Positions 38,364 to 46,080 of a stretch of DNA of 64,000 nt are shown in pieces. The stretch comes from Butyricicoccus pullicaecorum (GTDB lineage: Bacteria; Bacillota; Clostridia; Oscillospirales; Butyricicoccaceae). Every line of letters begins with the position of its first letter. Within the stretch, counting starts at the first letter, position 1. The notes below the pieces were generated by a model. The model was not told the origin of the DNA, ran no database searches, and was given only the letters and a program-made list of their open reading frames with translations. The position numbers and the translations under genes are program-made. Where the stretch lies: contig JAFBIW010000002.1 in assembly GCA_021531865.1 (NCBI GenBank), positions 1 through 64,000 on the forward strand, written 5' to 3'.

Positions 38364-39333
38364 GGTTTACCTCCTGTTTCTTACTGCCACGCTGTGTGTA
38401 CGCCCGGGTGATCTCTGGAGGGATACGGTCAAGAATCCCTTTTACCTGTTCATAATCGCTTTGCAGCCTTGCTTCCTGTAACTTCTTGACGGTGCTCTGC
38501 TGCTGGCTCTTTTCCAGAGCAACCGTCAGATCATCATTTTTCTTTTTCAGCGCCTTTTTCTCGGACTCAGCCGTAGTAAAGCACCTCTGATATTTCTTCA
38601 TCTGTGTTTCCATCGCCGCCACATCCGGGATATATTCCTCCAGAAACGCTGCGATCTGCGCTGTCCGCTCCTTGTAGTTGGTAAACTTCACATCGGAAAG
38701 CATTGCATCCAGCTTTTCCATCTGCTTTGTCAGACGGGTCATCTGTTTGAACACTCTCGGCGGGATATGGTCACGGCCCGTCTCGCTGGCACTCTCACCA
38801 CGCTCCAATACCGGATACTTCTTGACCATGTGTTCCCAGAACTTGTCTTGCCACCATGTCAGCTTTTTCTTGTTGCCCACGATCTCCTTGGCGCTGAGCC
38901 GCTTGTCCTCTGTCAACGGGACAAAAGAAAGGTGCATATGGGGCGTTTTCTCGTCCATATGCACCACGGCGGATATAATGGTTTCGGGGGATTGGTTCTG
39001 TCGGATAAACTCCAACGCTTCATTGAAGAATTCCTTGATCTCAGCCCGCTTCTTGCCCTTGAAAAACTCCGGGCTTGCGGTGATCAGCGCTTCCACCACA
39101 CGAACACTGTCAGAGCGAGTGCGGCATCCGGCTGCAGCAATCTGCCGTTCGGACTCTGCCCGGTACTTTCTTTCCGGCTTAACAAGGTGGAAATTCAAAT
39201 GACTCCGACTGATGTCAATATCCGGATTGCTTGCGTATTCTTCTTTGGTGCGCTCATTATGGGCTTCAATACGCCCGATCTCCGGCCCTTTATACTTGGC
39301 AAATCTCAAAATAGCAAACTGTCCCTTTTCCAT
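38344..39333 (-). CDS. mobV: MobV-family relaxase (Mob/Pre)
   Basis: A 329-residue plasmid-mobilisation relaxase. N-terminal motif FAILRFAKYKG and RSHLNFHLV, then the metal-binding HMDEKTPHMHLSF (His-x-Asp-Glu-x-Thr-Pro-His-x-His) at about residue 125. The C-terminal third is coiled coil. It nicks oriT and leads the strand through a helper mating channel. The ATG at 39333 overlaps the preceding stop as TAATG, indicating translational coupling. An oriT could lie in 39549-39986. Confidence 0.9.
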   Translation of the reverse strand: MEKGQFAILRFAKYKGPEIGRIEAHNERTKEEYASNPDIDISRSHLNFHLVKPERKYRAESERQIAAAGCRTRSDSVRVVEALITASPEFFKGKKRAEIKEFFNEALEFIRQNQSPETIISAVVHMDEKTPHMHLSFVPLTEDKRLSAKEIVGNKKKLTWWQDKFWEHMVKKYPVLERGESASETGRDHIPPRVFKQMTRLTKQMEKLDAMLSDVKFTNYKERTAQIAAFLEEYIPDVAAMETQMKKYQRCFTTAESEKKALKKKNDDLTVALEKSQQQSTVKKLQEARLQSDYEQVKGILDRIPPEITRAYTQRGSKKQEVNHYSGLE

Positions 39334-39548
39334 TATTTTTCCCGACCTTTCTGCCACACGATGTCGTAGCCCAACACATCAGCCAGTTCCAAAACCTCTT
39401 TATAGCGGATGCTCTCCCGCTGCAACTTGGCAGACAGGTTGGAAACGCTGTCCGACCAGCCGTATTCATCATGTAGCAGGTCAACTACTTCCTGCATCGT
39501 CATTCCGGCACGCACAATCTGTGCCTTGATTTCGTTGCGTACATTCAT
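39333..39548 (-). CDS. Small HTH-like protein coupled to the relaxase
   Basis: A 71-residue protein (MNVRNEIKAQIVRAGMTMQE...) with the look of a lambda-repressor-type HTH lacking one helix: EVVDLLHDEYGWSDSVSNLSAKL then a recognition-like REDI-style segment. GGAGG lies 10 nt before the ATG at 39548. Its TAA overlaps the relaxase ATG by one base. It probably regulates mobilisation or helps the relaxase bind oriT. The frame continues upstream without a ribosome site. Confidence 0.7.
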   Translation of the reverse strand: MNVRNEIKAQIVRAGMTMQEVVDLLHDEYGWSDSVSNLSAKLQRESIRYKEVLELADVLGYDIVWQKGREK

Positions 39549-39986
39549 ATCAAAAAATCCTCCATAAAATTTCATTGTTGGTTCGGTGAACACCCTGCGC
39601 TTCAAAGTAGAACAGATATACCGAATCGTGAAAAAAAGTAATCTCTGAAATCCGTACAGAATTTCTCCTGTGATGTCCTGTCCCCATCTGACCATATCCC
39701 ACTTTACTGTTCCGTGTGATTTGGGTTGGAACAGTGAAAACACCCACCATTCCATAAACACGGTACACGGTTCAGAGAAGCACGATTTCATGAAATCATT
39801 TCGTCCTACGGTCAAAAATTTGCCTGTTTTCACTACCCTTGAAAATCCATGCCCCAAAACAGGTCATTACGGATGCTTTTGCCAAAAAGAAGTGGGGTGG
39901 ACTGGAAAGTACATGTACCAAGCGTACTTCCGTACCGTGGTACGTTTGGTACGGGTGGTACATGTATTTTTGGGTCACTTTCGTTT
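39549..39986. other. Intergenic region with nested palindromes, candidate oriT or replication origin
   Basis: No gene is convincing in these 438 bp. At 39910-39966 there are nested inverted repeats: TACATGTACC (39910-39919) with GGTACATGTA (39957-39966), and 13-bp arms 39915-39927 and 39940-39952 with one mismatch. GGTAC recurs three times at about 9-bp steps. The place between the relaxase operon and the primase suggests an origin of transfer or replication. Function is inferred. Confidence 0.5.
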
Positions 39987-41315
39987 TTACAGAAACGGTC
40001 TTTGCAAAAGCTCAATGCCGACAAAACCTCTGGCGAACTTTCCGCCGCCGATATTGACCTTATTGGTGTATTCAAGGTTATAACGGCTCTCATTCTGTTT
40101 GAGGAAGGAACAAAAGCGCTTTTGTGAAAGGCTGCTCATGGCGTTATCGTCACACCACAGCTTGTAAACGGCGTACAGGTCTTTGGAGCTGACTTCGTAA
40201 TCTGCCTTGAAGCAGATATACCCCTCGGAGCCTAAAAATTCGATGATGTTGTTGCCGTCCGATACCGCAGCATCCATGTTGTCCAGCGCCGACTGACTGA
40301 GTGTAAACCTGTAATCGTTGGCGATCAGGCGATGCAGGCCCATGAGTGCCCATAGGAAAATACCCTCTGCTTCGGTGCACATCTTTTCCGCAATATACGG
40401 GTCGTCTTTCCGGTTCGGGTCTTTTTCTTTGGTGGAAAGGATAATCTGTCTGCGGAAAAAGCCCACGCTGTGGTCATTGAGAGATTGCAGGACACCGTTG
40501 CCCAAACCGATAAAGCGCACATACAAATCTCCCTGGTAGCTCTGTTGTCCCTTTTTCTCCAGATCCATCGGCAATTCAGCGGTGATGATTGCCTTAATGT
40601 TATTGGTTTGAGGCAAGGCTTCCAGCTTCATATCATCATCCAGCATCACAAGCTCATGTTCCAGATCGGCCCGAGCGAAGGGGCTTGTCTCCACCTTTGC
40701 GATACTGCCTGTGTTCATGTTGCTGCCCAGCAGCGCACGAAGGACAATACCAATGCGGCTTTTGCCCTCGCCGCCTTTGCCGATCAGTAAAAGCATCTTC
40801 TGTCCTTTAGTGGAGGGAATAAAGCAGTATCCCATAAATTCCTGCAAAGTCAGGATGTCCTCCGGCTCCAAAAGCTGAGACAAAAAATGCAGCCATGTCA
40901 CTGGCTGCGGAGCTTCTGGATTGTAGGAGACAGGCAAACGATTCCGGCAGAAATCCTTTTCCGGACTGAATGTGCCGTTCAGATAATAGGTGCCGTTCGC
41001 CACATGGATGCGGTCTTGATACAGGGGCAGCTTTTCGGTACAGCACTCCATCCGCATGACATCCAACAGGTTTGTGACCTTCTTTGCAATGCCGCTGGTC
41101 ACATAATACTTGATGCGGTCATAGATCACCTTTTTCAGGCGGTTTTCATCGTGTACTCTGCCGTTGACCGTGAAAAATGCTCCGTTTACCGTGACCATTG
41201 GATATTCCCGGAGAAATTCTTCGCAGAATAGGGCTTCGTTGATTTTCTTGCCGTCAAACCACGCCGGATTTTCAAAGTGCGTGGCCTGCGTCATTTCCTC
41301 GCTCAAACCGTACAT
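39987..41315 (-). CDS. Phage/plasmid primase-helicase (P4/D5-like)
   Basis: About 442 residues. A SF3-type helicase core has Walker A LLLIGKGGEGKSRIG (about residue 195) and a Walker B-like LVMLDDDM (about 240), preceded by a D5_N-like region (HFLSQLLEPEDILTLQEFMGY) and followed by a C-terminal winged region (KRFCSFLKQNESRYN). It probably unwinds the element for autonomous replication. The start is uncertain: ATG 41315 abuts GGAGG, and TTG 41306 has better spacing. It overlaps the CHC2 gene, so they are co-translated. Confidence 0.82.
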   Translation of the reverse strand: MYGLSEEMTQATHFENPAWFDGKKINEALFCEEFLREYPMVTVNGAFFTVNGRVHDENRLKKVIYDRIKYYVTSGIAKKVTNLLDVMRMECCTEKLPLYQDRIHVANGTYYLNGTFSPEKDFCRNRLPVSYNPEAPQPVTWLHFLSQLLEPEDILTLQEFMGYCFIPSTKGQKMLLLIGKGGEGKSRIGIVLRALLGSNMNTGSIAKVETSPFARADLEHELVMLDDDMKLEALPQTNNIKAIITAELPMDLEKKGQQSYQGDLYVRFIGLGNGVLQSLNDHSVGFFRRQIILSTKEKDPNRKDDPYIAEKMCTEAEGIFLWALMGLHRLIANDYRFTLSQSALDNMDAAVSDGNNIIEFLGSEGYICFKADYEVSSKDLYAVYKLWCDDNAMSSLSQKRFCSFLKQNESRYNLEYTNKVNIGGGKFARGFVGIELLQRPFL

Positions 41316-41904
41316 CCTCCTCTCTCTTTCTTGCGGTGTAGTCCTGGAGGAACGCAACCGTGCTATCCTTCATCAGCTCCTCCACCACAGCAACACGTTC
41401 TTCCAAATCGCCCACGGTCAGAATGTCAGTCAGATACTCGATGCGTTCAAGCATCTGGCAGGCCTCCACAAACCGGTCATCCAGGTCATCCTCTGGTGTT
41501 TTGGGGGCATACTGCACCTTCCAATCTTCCAACAGATGCAGATAATCCGTCAGCACACGGAAGCAAAACATTTCATCTTCTCGGAACTGTCGGATGTGGG
41601 GATGTTTGGGCTTGCGGGAAGTTGCCACAGCTTGTCCCTGTTCGGTGCTGATACCGAAGTCCACAGCCAGCCTTTGCGCCGCTTGCAAGCTTCCCAAATC
41701 AAACAGCTTTGCCGTAAATTCAATCACATCCCCGGTAGCTCCACAGCCGAAGCAGAAGAAATATTCCTCGTTTAGCTTCAGGCTGGGATGCCTGTCATTG
41801 TGGAATGGGCAGCAAGCCATGCCGTTGCGGTTGACTTTCAGCCCGTAGTGTTCGGCGGCTTGTCTTACAGGAACTGCCGCTTTCACAGTTTCAAAAATAT
41901 TCAA
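41272..41904 (-). CDS. CHC2 zinc-finger primase-like protein
   Basis: A 210-residue protein with an N-terminal DnaG-type zinc finger: CPFHNDRHPS (Cys32, His35) and FFCFGCGATGD (Cys51, Cys54). The TOPRIM catalytic domain of DnaG is absent; the rest is helical. It likely pairs with the helicase encoded by the overlapping next gene to start element replication. The start appears to be TTG at 41904, 11 nt after AGGAGG. Confidence 0.85.
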   Translation of the reverse strand: MNIFETVKAAVPVRQAAEHYGLKVNRNGMACCPFHNDRHPSLKLNEEYFFCFGCGATGDVIEFTAKLFDLGSLQAAQRLAVDFGISTEQGQAVATSRKPKHPHIRQFREDEMFCFRVLTDYLHLLEDWKVQYAPKTPEDDLDDRFVEACQMLERIEYLTDILTVGDLEERVAVVEELMKDSTVAFLQDYTARKREEDVRFERGNDAGHAL

Positions 41905-42169
41905 ATAGCAATAATCCTCCTGCTTGCTCTTGGTTAAGCCGTTCTACCCATTCCGTTTCCTGACAGGCAACCCTGCTCGGCGCTGTGTCGTCTCCTTTGT
42001 GGAGCGCTCGTCCCTTTTACAGAAGTCATGGCGGTTTATCTCGGTCTGGACGGTCATTCGATTTTCAAGGCGTCTTTTCGATCGATCGTGAGCCAAGTTT
42101 ACTGCAAAAAATAAGCGACCTTCGTTTATGCACGAAAGCCGCAAATGTCGGAAGTATAGACTTGAAAAA
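41905..42169. other. Intergenic region between divergent primase and XRE genes
   Basis: A minus-strand frame (41944-42225) is open, but its start lies within the XRE promoter and it shows no known domain. Its last 37 codons from an internal ATG are basic. I do not call it a gene. No clear minus-strand promoter for the primase operon was found. Confidence 0.4.
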
Positions 42170-42198
42170 TTGCAAATTTGCACAGGGTGGTTTATAAT
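42170..42198 (+). promoter_or_regulatory. XRE gene promoter with overlapping palindrome
   Basis: -35 TTGCAA (42170-42175), 17-nt spacer, -10 TATAAT (42193-42198). The perfect palindrome TGCAAATTTGCA (42171-42182) covers the -35 box and is a natural operator for the XRE protein encoded just downstream. Confidence 0.7.
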
Positions 42199-42223
42199 AA
42201 TAGTAGGTTGGGAGGCGTTGTAC

Positions 42224-43051
42224 ATGAAGAAGAACTATGACGATGAGCAGGAAAATACCACTGCGTACCGTGTCCGCCTATTACGCCAGGACAGGGGATG
42301 GAGCCAAAAGGAACTGGCAGACAAAATATTTGTTGCCCACTCCCAAATCAGCCGATTGGAAAGTGGAGAAACCACAAATATCGGCAGCGCTTTGTTAGTC
42401 TCGCTGGCTAAGGTATTCCATGTTTCAGCAGATTATCTACTTTGCCTTACGCCCATTAGCGTACCGAAAAGCTATGATATTTCCCAGCTGGGATTATCAG
42501 AGGAAGTAATCCGCAGGCTGATTTTGAAAACGATTGACCCTGATGTGTTAAACAGACTTTTGGAGCATGACCAGTTCCCAAAACTTTGTGCTTTGATGAA
42601 GAACTATTTCAGCAATACCGTTGCAAATGGCATCATGGCAAGAAACCAGATTATTGACCTTGCCACTGATCCGCTTGCAGAGCTGATGAGCGCCGATCCT
42701 TCAAAGCAAACGGAAATGATAAAAGACCTGAGTTTTCTGAACTCCAGCAAAATTCAGAGTAATGAAGCAGACATAGAGAAAATCAAAAACATATTGATGA
42801 AGATCATTCGGGATGTAAAAGAGAACATGGCAGAGGAGCAACCCAGTGGAGCGGTTGCTACAGCAGAAGCAGTAAAGGGGATTCGTGCCGCATTACCGGA
42901 CAAGCCACAATCTGAATTGACAGCCGATGATGTGTCAACAGCCATTACTGCCTACATAGGAACGATGATCACAATGGACGAGAATACTTCAGAACTGTTC
43001 CAGCAGCTTGCCAAGCAAGTTCTTGAGCTCCCCTTGGATGGGGAAAATTAA
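42224..43051 (+). CDS. XRE-family transcriptional regulator
   Basis: A 275-residue protein with an N-terminal HTH_3 domain at about residues 18-75 (RLLRQDRGWSQKELADKIF, SQISRLESGE). The long C-terminal part is helical with no known domain. ATG 42224 is 8 nt from GGAGG; the frame continues upstream without a site. It is divergent from the replication operon and probably controls it and itself through the palindrome on its -35 box. Confidence 0.85.
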   Translation: MKKNYDDEQENTTAYRVRLLRQDRGWSQKELADKIFVAHSQISRLESGETTNIGSALLVSLAKVFHVSADYLLCLTPISVPKSYDISQLGLSEEVIRRLILKTIDPDVLNRLLEHDQFPKLCALMKNYFSNTVANGIMARNQIIDLATDPLAELMSADPSKQTEMIKDLSFLNSSKIQSNEADIEKIKNILMKIIRDVKENMAEEQPSGAVATAEAVKGIRAALPDKPQSELTADDVSTAITAYIGTMITMDENTSELFQQLAKQVLELPLDGEN

Positions 43052-43669
43052 GCGTGTCGCTGCGGCGGGTTTTTATATACCTCTTGCGCCCCCGTTGACA
43101 CAGAAAAACTTTTCGCACAGCTACAAGGTTTTCTGCGCCACCTACACCCGAACAGCCGGATTTTGCTCATGGCAAATCCTTCATTTTGTGTATCTTACAG
43201 CCCACAAAATCCGCCTGTTCTGCTGCCACTGAAAACGGTCTGTCTGGCGTGGGACAGCCCCTTTCCAGCGTCAGCGGTCGCAAAAGGTATAACACACTAG
43301 ACTTTCCTACGGAAAATCGTGTGCCAAGTGGAACTCCGTCCCCTTTGGATGCCCCTGCCAAGGGCAACGCTGTTTCCCTTTGGATACCCTATGCCAACAG
43401 GGATGCTGCTCGCCCCTATTGGAAACCCAGAGCCAAGGGGATTTTCCCCTCTGGACGTCCCGCCTGTCCATGCAGTGGCGATCCATCCTGCTCCCACACG
43501 ATAGATACGCTCCTGCCCGGAACAGGTAAAACAGGCCCAGAGGTTTGCCCAAATAGCGGGTAAATCTCTGTGCCTGTTTTGGTCAGCAGCGGCTGGGAAA
43601 GGTGAACGGAAAGCCTTGCTGACTGATAAATTTGAGTTGGATATTTTCGTATTGAGATGCGAAAATCTG
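43052..43669. other. Non-coding region with degenerate hairpin repeats
   Basis: No credible gene in about 620 bp. At about 43341, 43376, 43414 and 43447 a motif like CCCTTTGGATNCCC recurs every 33-38 bp. In the first three units it is followed by CCAAGGG-type sequence that pairs back to it, giving a row of small stem-loops. The region separates the replication/mobilisation genes from the defence operon. A structured RNA, recombination or packaging site are possibilities. Confidence 0.5.
43341..43460. repeat. Four degenerate about 35-bp units with CCCTTTGG...CCAAGGG stem-loops
   Basis: Unit starts are 35, 38 and 33 bp apart. CCCTTTGGAT is exact in units 1 and 2, and diverged in units 3 (CCCTATTGGA) and 4 (CCCTCTGGAC). 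Spacing and divergence exclude a CRISPR array. Long open frames through the repeats on both strands lack ribosome sites. Confidence 0.55.
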
Positions 43670-43698
43670 TTGTTCTGAATTCCTGTATCTGGTATAAT
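43670..43698 (+). promoter_or_regulatory. Promoter of the defence operon
   Basis: -35 TTGTTC (43670-43675), 17-nt spacer, -10 TATAAT (43693-43698), 35 bp before the XRE start at 43733. No other promoter was found before mod, so this one probably drives all five genes. Confidence 0.65.
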
Positions 43699-43732
43699 AA
43701 AAGTGTCGAATTTTCTGACCGGAGGTACCCAT

Positions 43733-43969
43733 ATGGCCATTTCTTACAATAAGCTCTGGAAACTGCTCATTGATCGCAAAATGAGCAAGGCAGACTTACG
43801 ACGTGCGGCGGGAATCGCCCCCAACACCATGACAAAACTGAACCGCGATGAAGAAGTGACCTTGGAAACACTGGGGAAAATTTGCGCAATATTGAATGCA
43901 AATATTGGAGACATCGTGGACTTTCTGCCGACCAACCAAACAACCGAAGTGAACTTGGAGACAAAATAA
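43733..43969 (+). CDS. Small XRE/HTH regulator heading the defence operon
   Basis: A 78-residue HTH protein (MAISYNKLWKLLIDRKMSKA..., with ADLRRAAGIAPNTMTKLNRDE as the HTH). It resembles the compact Cro/CI-like regulators often found with restriction-modification systems. Start ATG 43733 with GGAGG 8 nt upstream. It ends 2 bp before the membrane protein gene. It may delay or limit expression of the restriction genes. Confidence 0.85.
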   Translation: MAISYNKLWKLLIDRKMSKADLRRAAGIAPNTMTKLNRDEEVTLETLGKICAILNANIGDIVDFLPTNQTTEVNLETK

Positions 43970-43971
43970 GT

Positions 43972-44484
43972 ATGACGGAAAATGTATTGTGTGCGCTGAT
44001 TGGCGTAGGGGGAACACTGTTAGGGACCATTGTTGGTCTTGTTTTTCCGTACCTGTGCAGTGGCTTTGGACGCAAACTGCTTGTTATTTCCGATATTGAT
44101 GTGCGGTTCGGTACGGGCAAACCAGACGGTGAAGGCGGATATGATGGTTCGTGGATAAATTTTAGGGCTTCGATTCTCAACAAGAAAAATAAATCGTTGA
44201 TTATTGAGAAAATTGCTTGCGAATTATACAGCGGTTCAAACAGAATTGCCGTGTGCTCCTGTGCCGATAAAGACACCAGCAGGAAAAGCTCAGGAACCCA
44301 TAAATATGATGAACTTCGATATATTGATGTTGCTTCAAAATCAAGCACTACAAAAAACATCCATGTATTTGTGCGTGGAGATTTGACCTCATGTGATAAG
44401 GTGGTTTTTGTATATTCATGGGGGATAGTAAAAAGAAAGCAAATTGTTTGGGTCAAGGAGGATACACCCCATGCCAACACTTGA
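43972..44484 (+). CDS. Membrane-anchored protein of unknown function in the defence operon
   Basis: A 170-residue protein. One N-terminal transmembrane helix (LCALIGVGGTLLGTIVGLVF at about residues 6-25) is followed by a soluble, beta-rich domain with no motif I recognise. It follows the XRE gene by 2 bp and overlaps mod by 14 nt, so it is translationally embedded in the operon. RBS GGAG is 11 nt upstream of ATG 43972. A role as an accessory defence protein is only contextual. Confidence 0.65.
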   Translation: MTENVLCALIGVGGTLLGTIVGLVFPYLCSGFGRKLLVISDIDVRFGTGKPDGEGGYDGSWINFRASILNKKNKSLIIEKIACELYSGSNRIAVCSCADKDTSRKSSGTHKYDELRYIDVASKSSTTKNIHVFVRGDLTSCDKVVFVYSWGIVKRKQIVWVKEDTPHANT

Positions 44485-46066
44485 ATGGATTGGAAAAGAT
44501 AAAGTGGTAAACCACCACCAGGAGGTGCCTTATCGGGTGCTGGAGCGCCAGTACAGCTATGATGAAGCCGGACAGCACGCCGAGGACAACGGCAGCGAAA
44601 ACATGATTATCCACGGCGACAATCTGGAGGCACTGAAAGCCCTGCTGCCCCGGTACGAGGGCAAAGTGAAGTGCATCTACATCGATCCTCCCTACAACAC
44701 CGGCAACGAGGGATGGGTATACAACGATAACGTCAATGACCCCAAGATCAAAAGGTGGCTGGGAGAAGTGGTTGGCAAAGAGGGCGAGGACCTTTCCCGG
44801 CATGATAAGTGGCTGTGTATGATGTACCCCCGTTTGAAGCTGCTGCAACGGCTGTTGGCTGAAGATGGAGCTATTTTCATCAGTATTGATGATGTGGAAT
44901 TTTATAATTTGCGCTTAATATGCAATGAGATTTTTGGCGATCACAATTTTATAGCCACTATTATTTGGAGAAAAAATTACGCACCTAAAGGAACCGCAAA
45001 ACATTTTTCTGAAGATCACGATTATATTCTTGTATATGGAAAAAGCGCAGAACAATGGATTCCTCATAAAATGCCAAGAACAGAAAAACAAAATAAAGCA
45101 TACAAAAACCCAGATAATGACCCCCGTGGATTATGGCGACCCAACAATTTGGCTGCTCGAAATTTTTATAGCAAAGGAACTTACTCTATAACATGTCCCA
45201 GTGGACGAGTTATCAAAGGCCCACCAGCGGGATCGTATTGGCGCGTTTCGGAAGAAAAATTCTGGGAAATGGACCGTGACGGAAGAATTTGGTGGGGAAA
45301 AGATGGAAATAATGTCCCAGCTCCGAAAATATTTCTATCTGAGGTAGCAGATGGAGTAGTCCCACAAACCTTCTGGTCATATGAAGAAGTTGGCCATACT
45401 CAAGACGCCAAAAAAGAAATTAAGACTATTTTTACTGGTGAGACTCCCTTTGACACTCCCAAACCTGTTCGCTTAATTGAGCGAATCTTACAAATTGCAT
45501 CTGATCCTGATTCCATCATCCTCGACTCCTTTGCCGGTTCTGGCACCACTGCCCATGCGGTTCTGAACATGAACAAGGCAGATGGCGGCAACCGCAAATT
45601 CATTCTGGTGGAAACGATGGACTACGCCGACAGTATTACCGCCGAGCGTGTCAAACGAGTAATTGACGGCTACGGCGAGGACAAAAAAGCCGTGGAAGGC
45701 ACCGGCGGCAATTTCAGCTATTATGAGCTGGGGCTTGTGCTTCTACTGCCGAACGGCAACCTCAACGAAGAAGTAGGCCCGCAAAAAATCCGGGAATACG
45801 TCTACTATATGGAGACTAAAGAGCCCTTGCCCGCCGAACAGCCCACGGACGAGCCTTACTTCATGGGCCTGTGCCGCAACACCGCCTATTACTTCTACTA
45901 TGAGCGGGAAAGCGTCACCACGCTGGACCATGCCTTTTTGGCTACCGTCCAGACAAAAGCCGAGGGCTACACCATCTATGCCGACCTATGCGCCATCCCG
46001 CAGGAGACCCTGCGCAAGCATAACATCACCTTTAAGAAAATTCCTCGGGACATTGCCAGGCTGTAA
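44471..46066 (+). CDS. mod: Type III restriction-modification DNA methyltransferase (Mod)
   Basis: A 531-residue N6-adenine methyltransferase of the beta class. DPPYNTG is at residues 72-78, and the AdoMet-binding FAGSGTTAHAV comes later at about residue 352, the order expected for Mod. The target-recognition part between them (about 44,880-45,510) is much poorer in GC than both flanks, suggesting exchange of that domain. It recognises DNA for both modification and restriction with Res. Start ATG 44471 has GGAGG 9 nt upstream and overlaps the membrane protein gene by 14 nt. Confidence 0.92.
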   Translation: MPTLEWIGKDKVVNHHQEVPYRVLERQYSYDEAGQHAEDNGSENMIIHGDNLEALKALLPRYEGKVKCIYIDPPYNTGNEGWVYNDNVNDPKIKRWLGEVVGKEGEDLSRHDKWLCMMYPRLKLLQRLLAEDGAIFISIDDVEFYNLRLICNEIFGDHNFIATIIWRKNYAPKGTAKHFSEDHDYILVYGKSAEQWIPHKMPRTEKQNKAYKNPDNDPRGLWRPNNLAARNFYSKGTYSITCPSGRVIKGPPAGSYWRVSEEKFWEMDRDGRIWWGKDGNNVPAPKIFLSEVADGVVPQTFWSYEEVGHTQDAKKEIKTIFTGETPFDTPKPVRLIERILQIASDPDSIILDSFAGSGTTAHAVLNMNKADGGNRKFILVETMDYADSITAERVKRVIDGYGEDKKAVEGTGGNFSYYELGLVLLLPNGNLNEEVGPQKIREYVYYMETKEPLPAEQPTDEPYFMGLCRNTAYYFYYERESVTTLDHAFLATVQTKAEGYTIYADLCAIPQETLRKHNITFKKIPRDIARL

Positions 46067-46080
46067 AGGAGCGTGAAGAA

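Noticed and set aside
41944-42225. Possible 93-codon gene on the minus strand upstream of the CHC2 gene
   Set aside because: Its start overlaps the divergent XRE promoter and lacks a ribosome site; no recognised domain.
43341-43460. CRISPR array
   Set aside because: Repeats are short, diverged and hairpin-like with no constant repeat/spacer pattern, and no cas genes are near.
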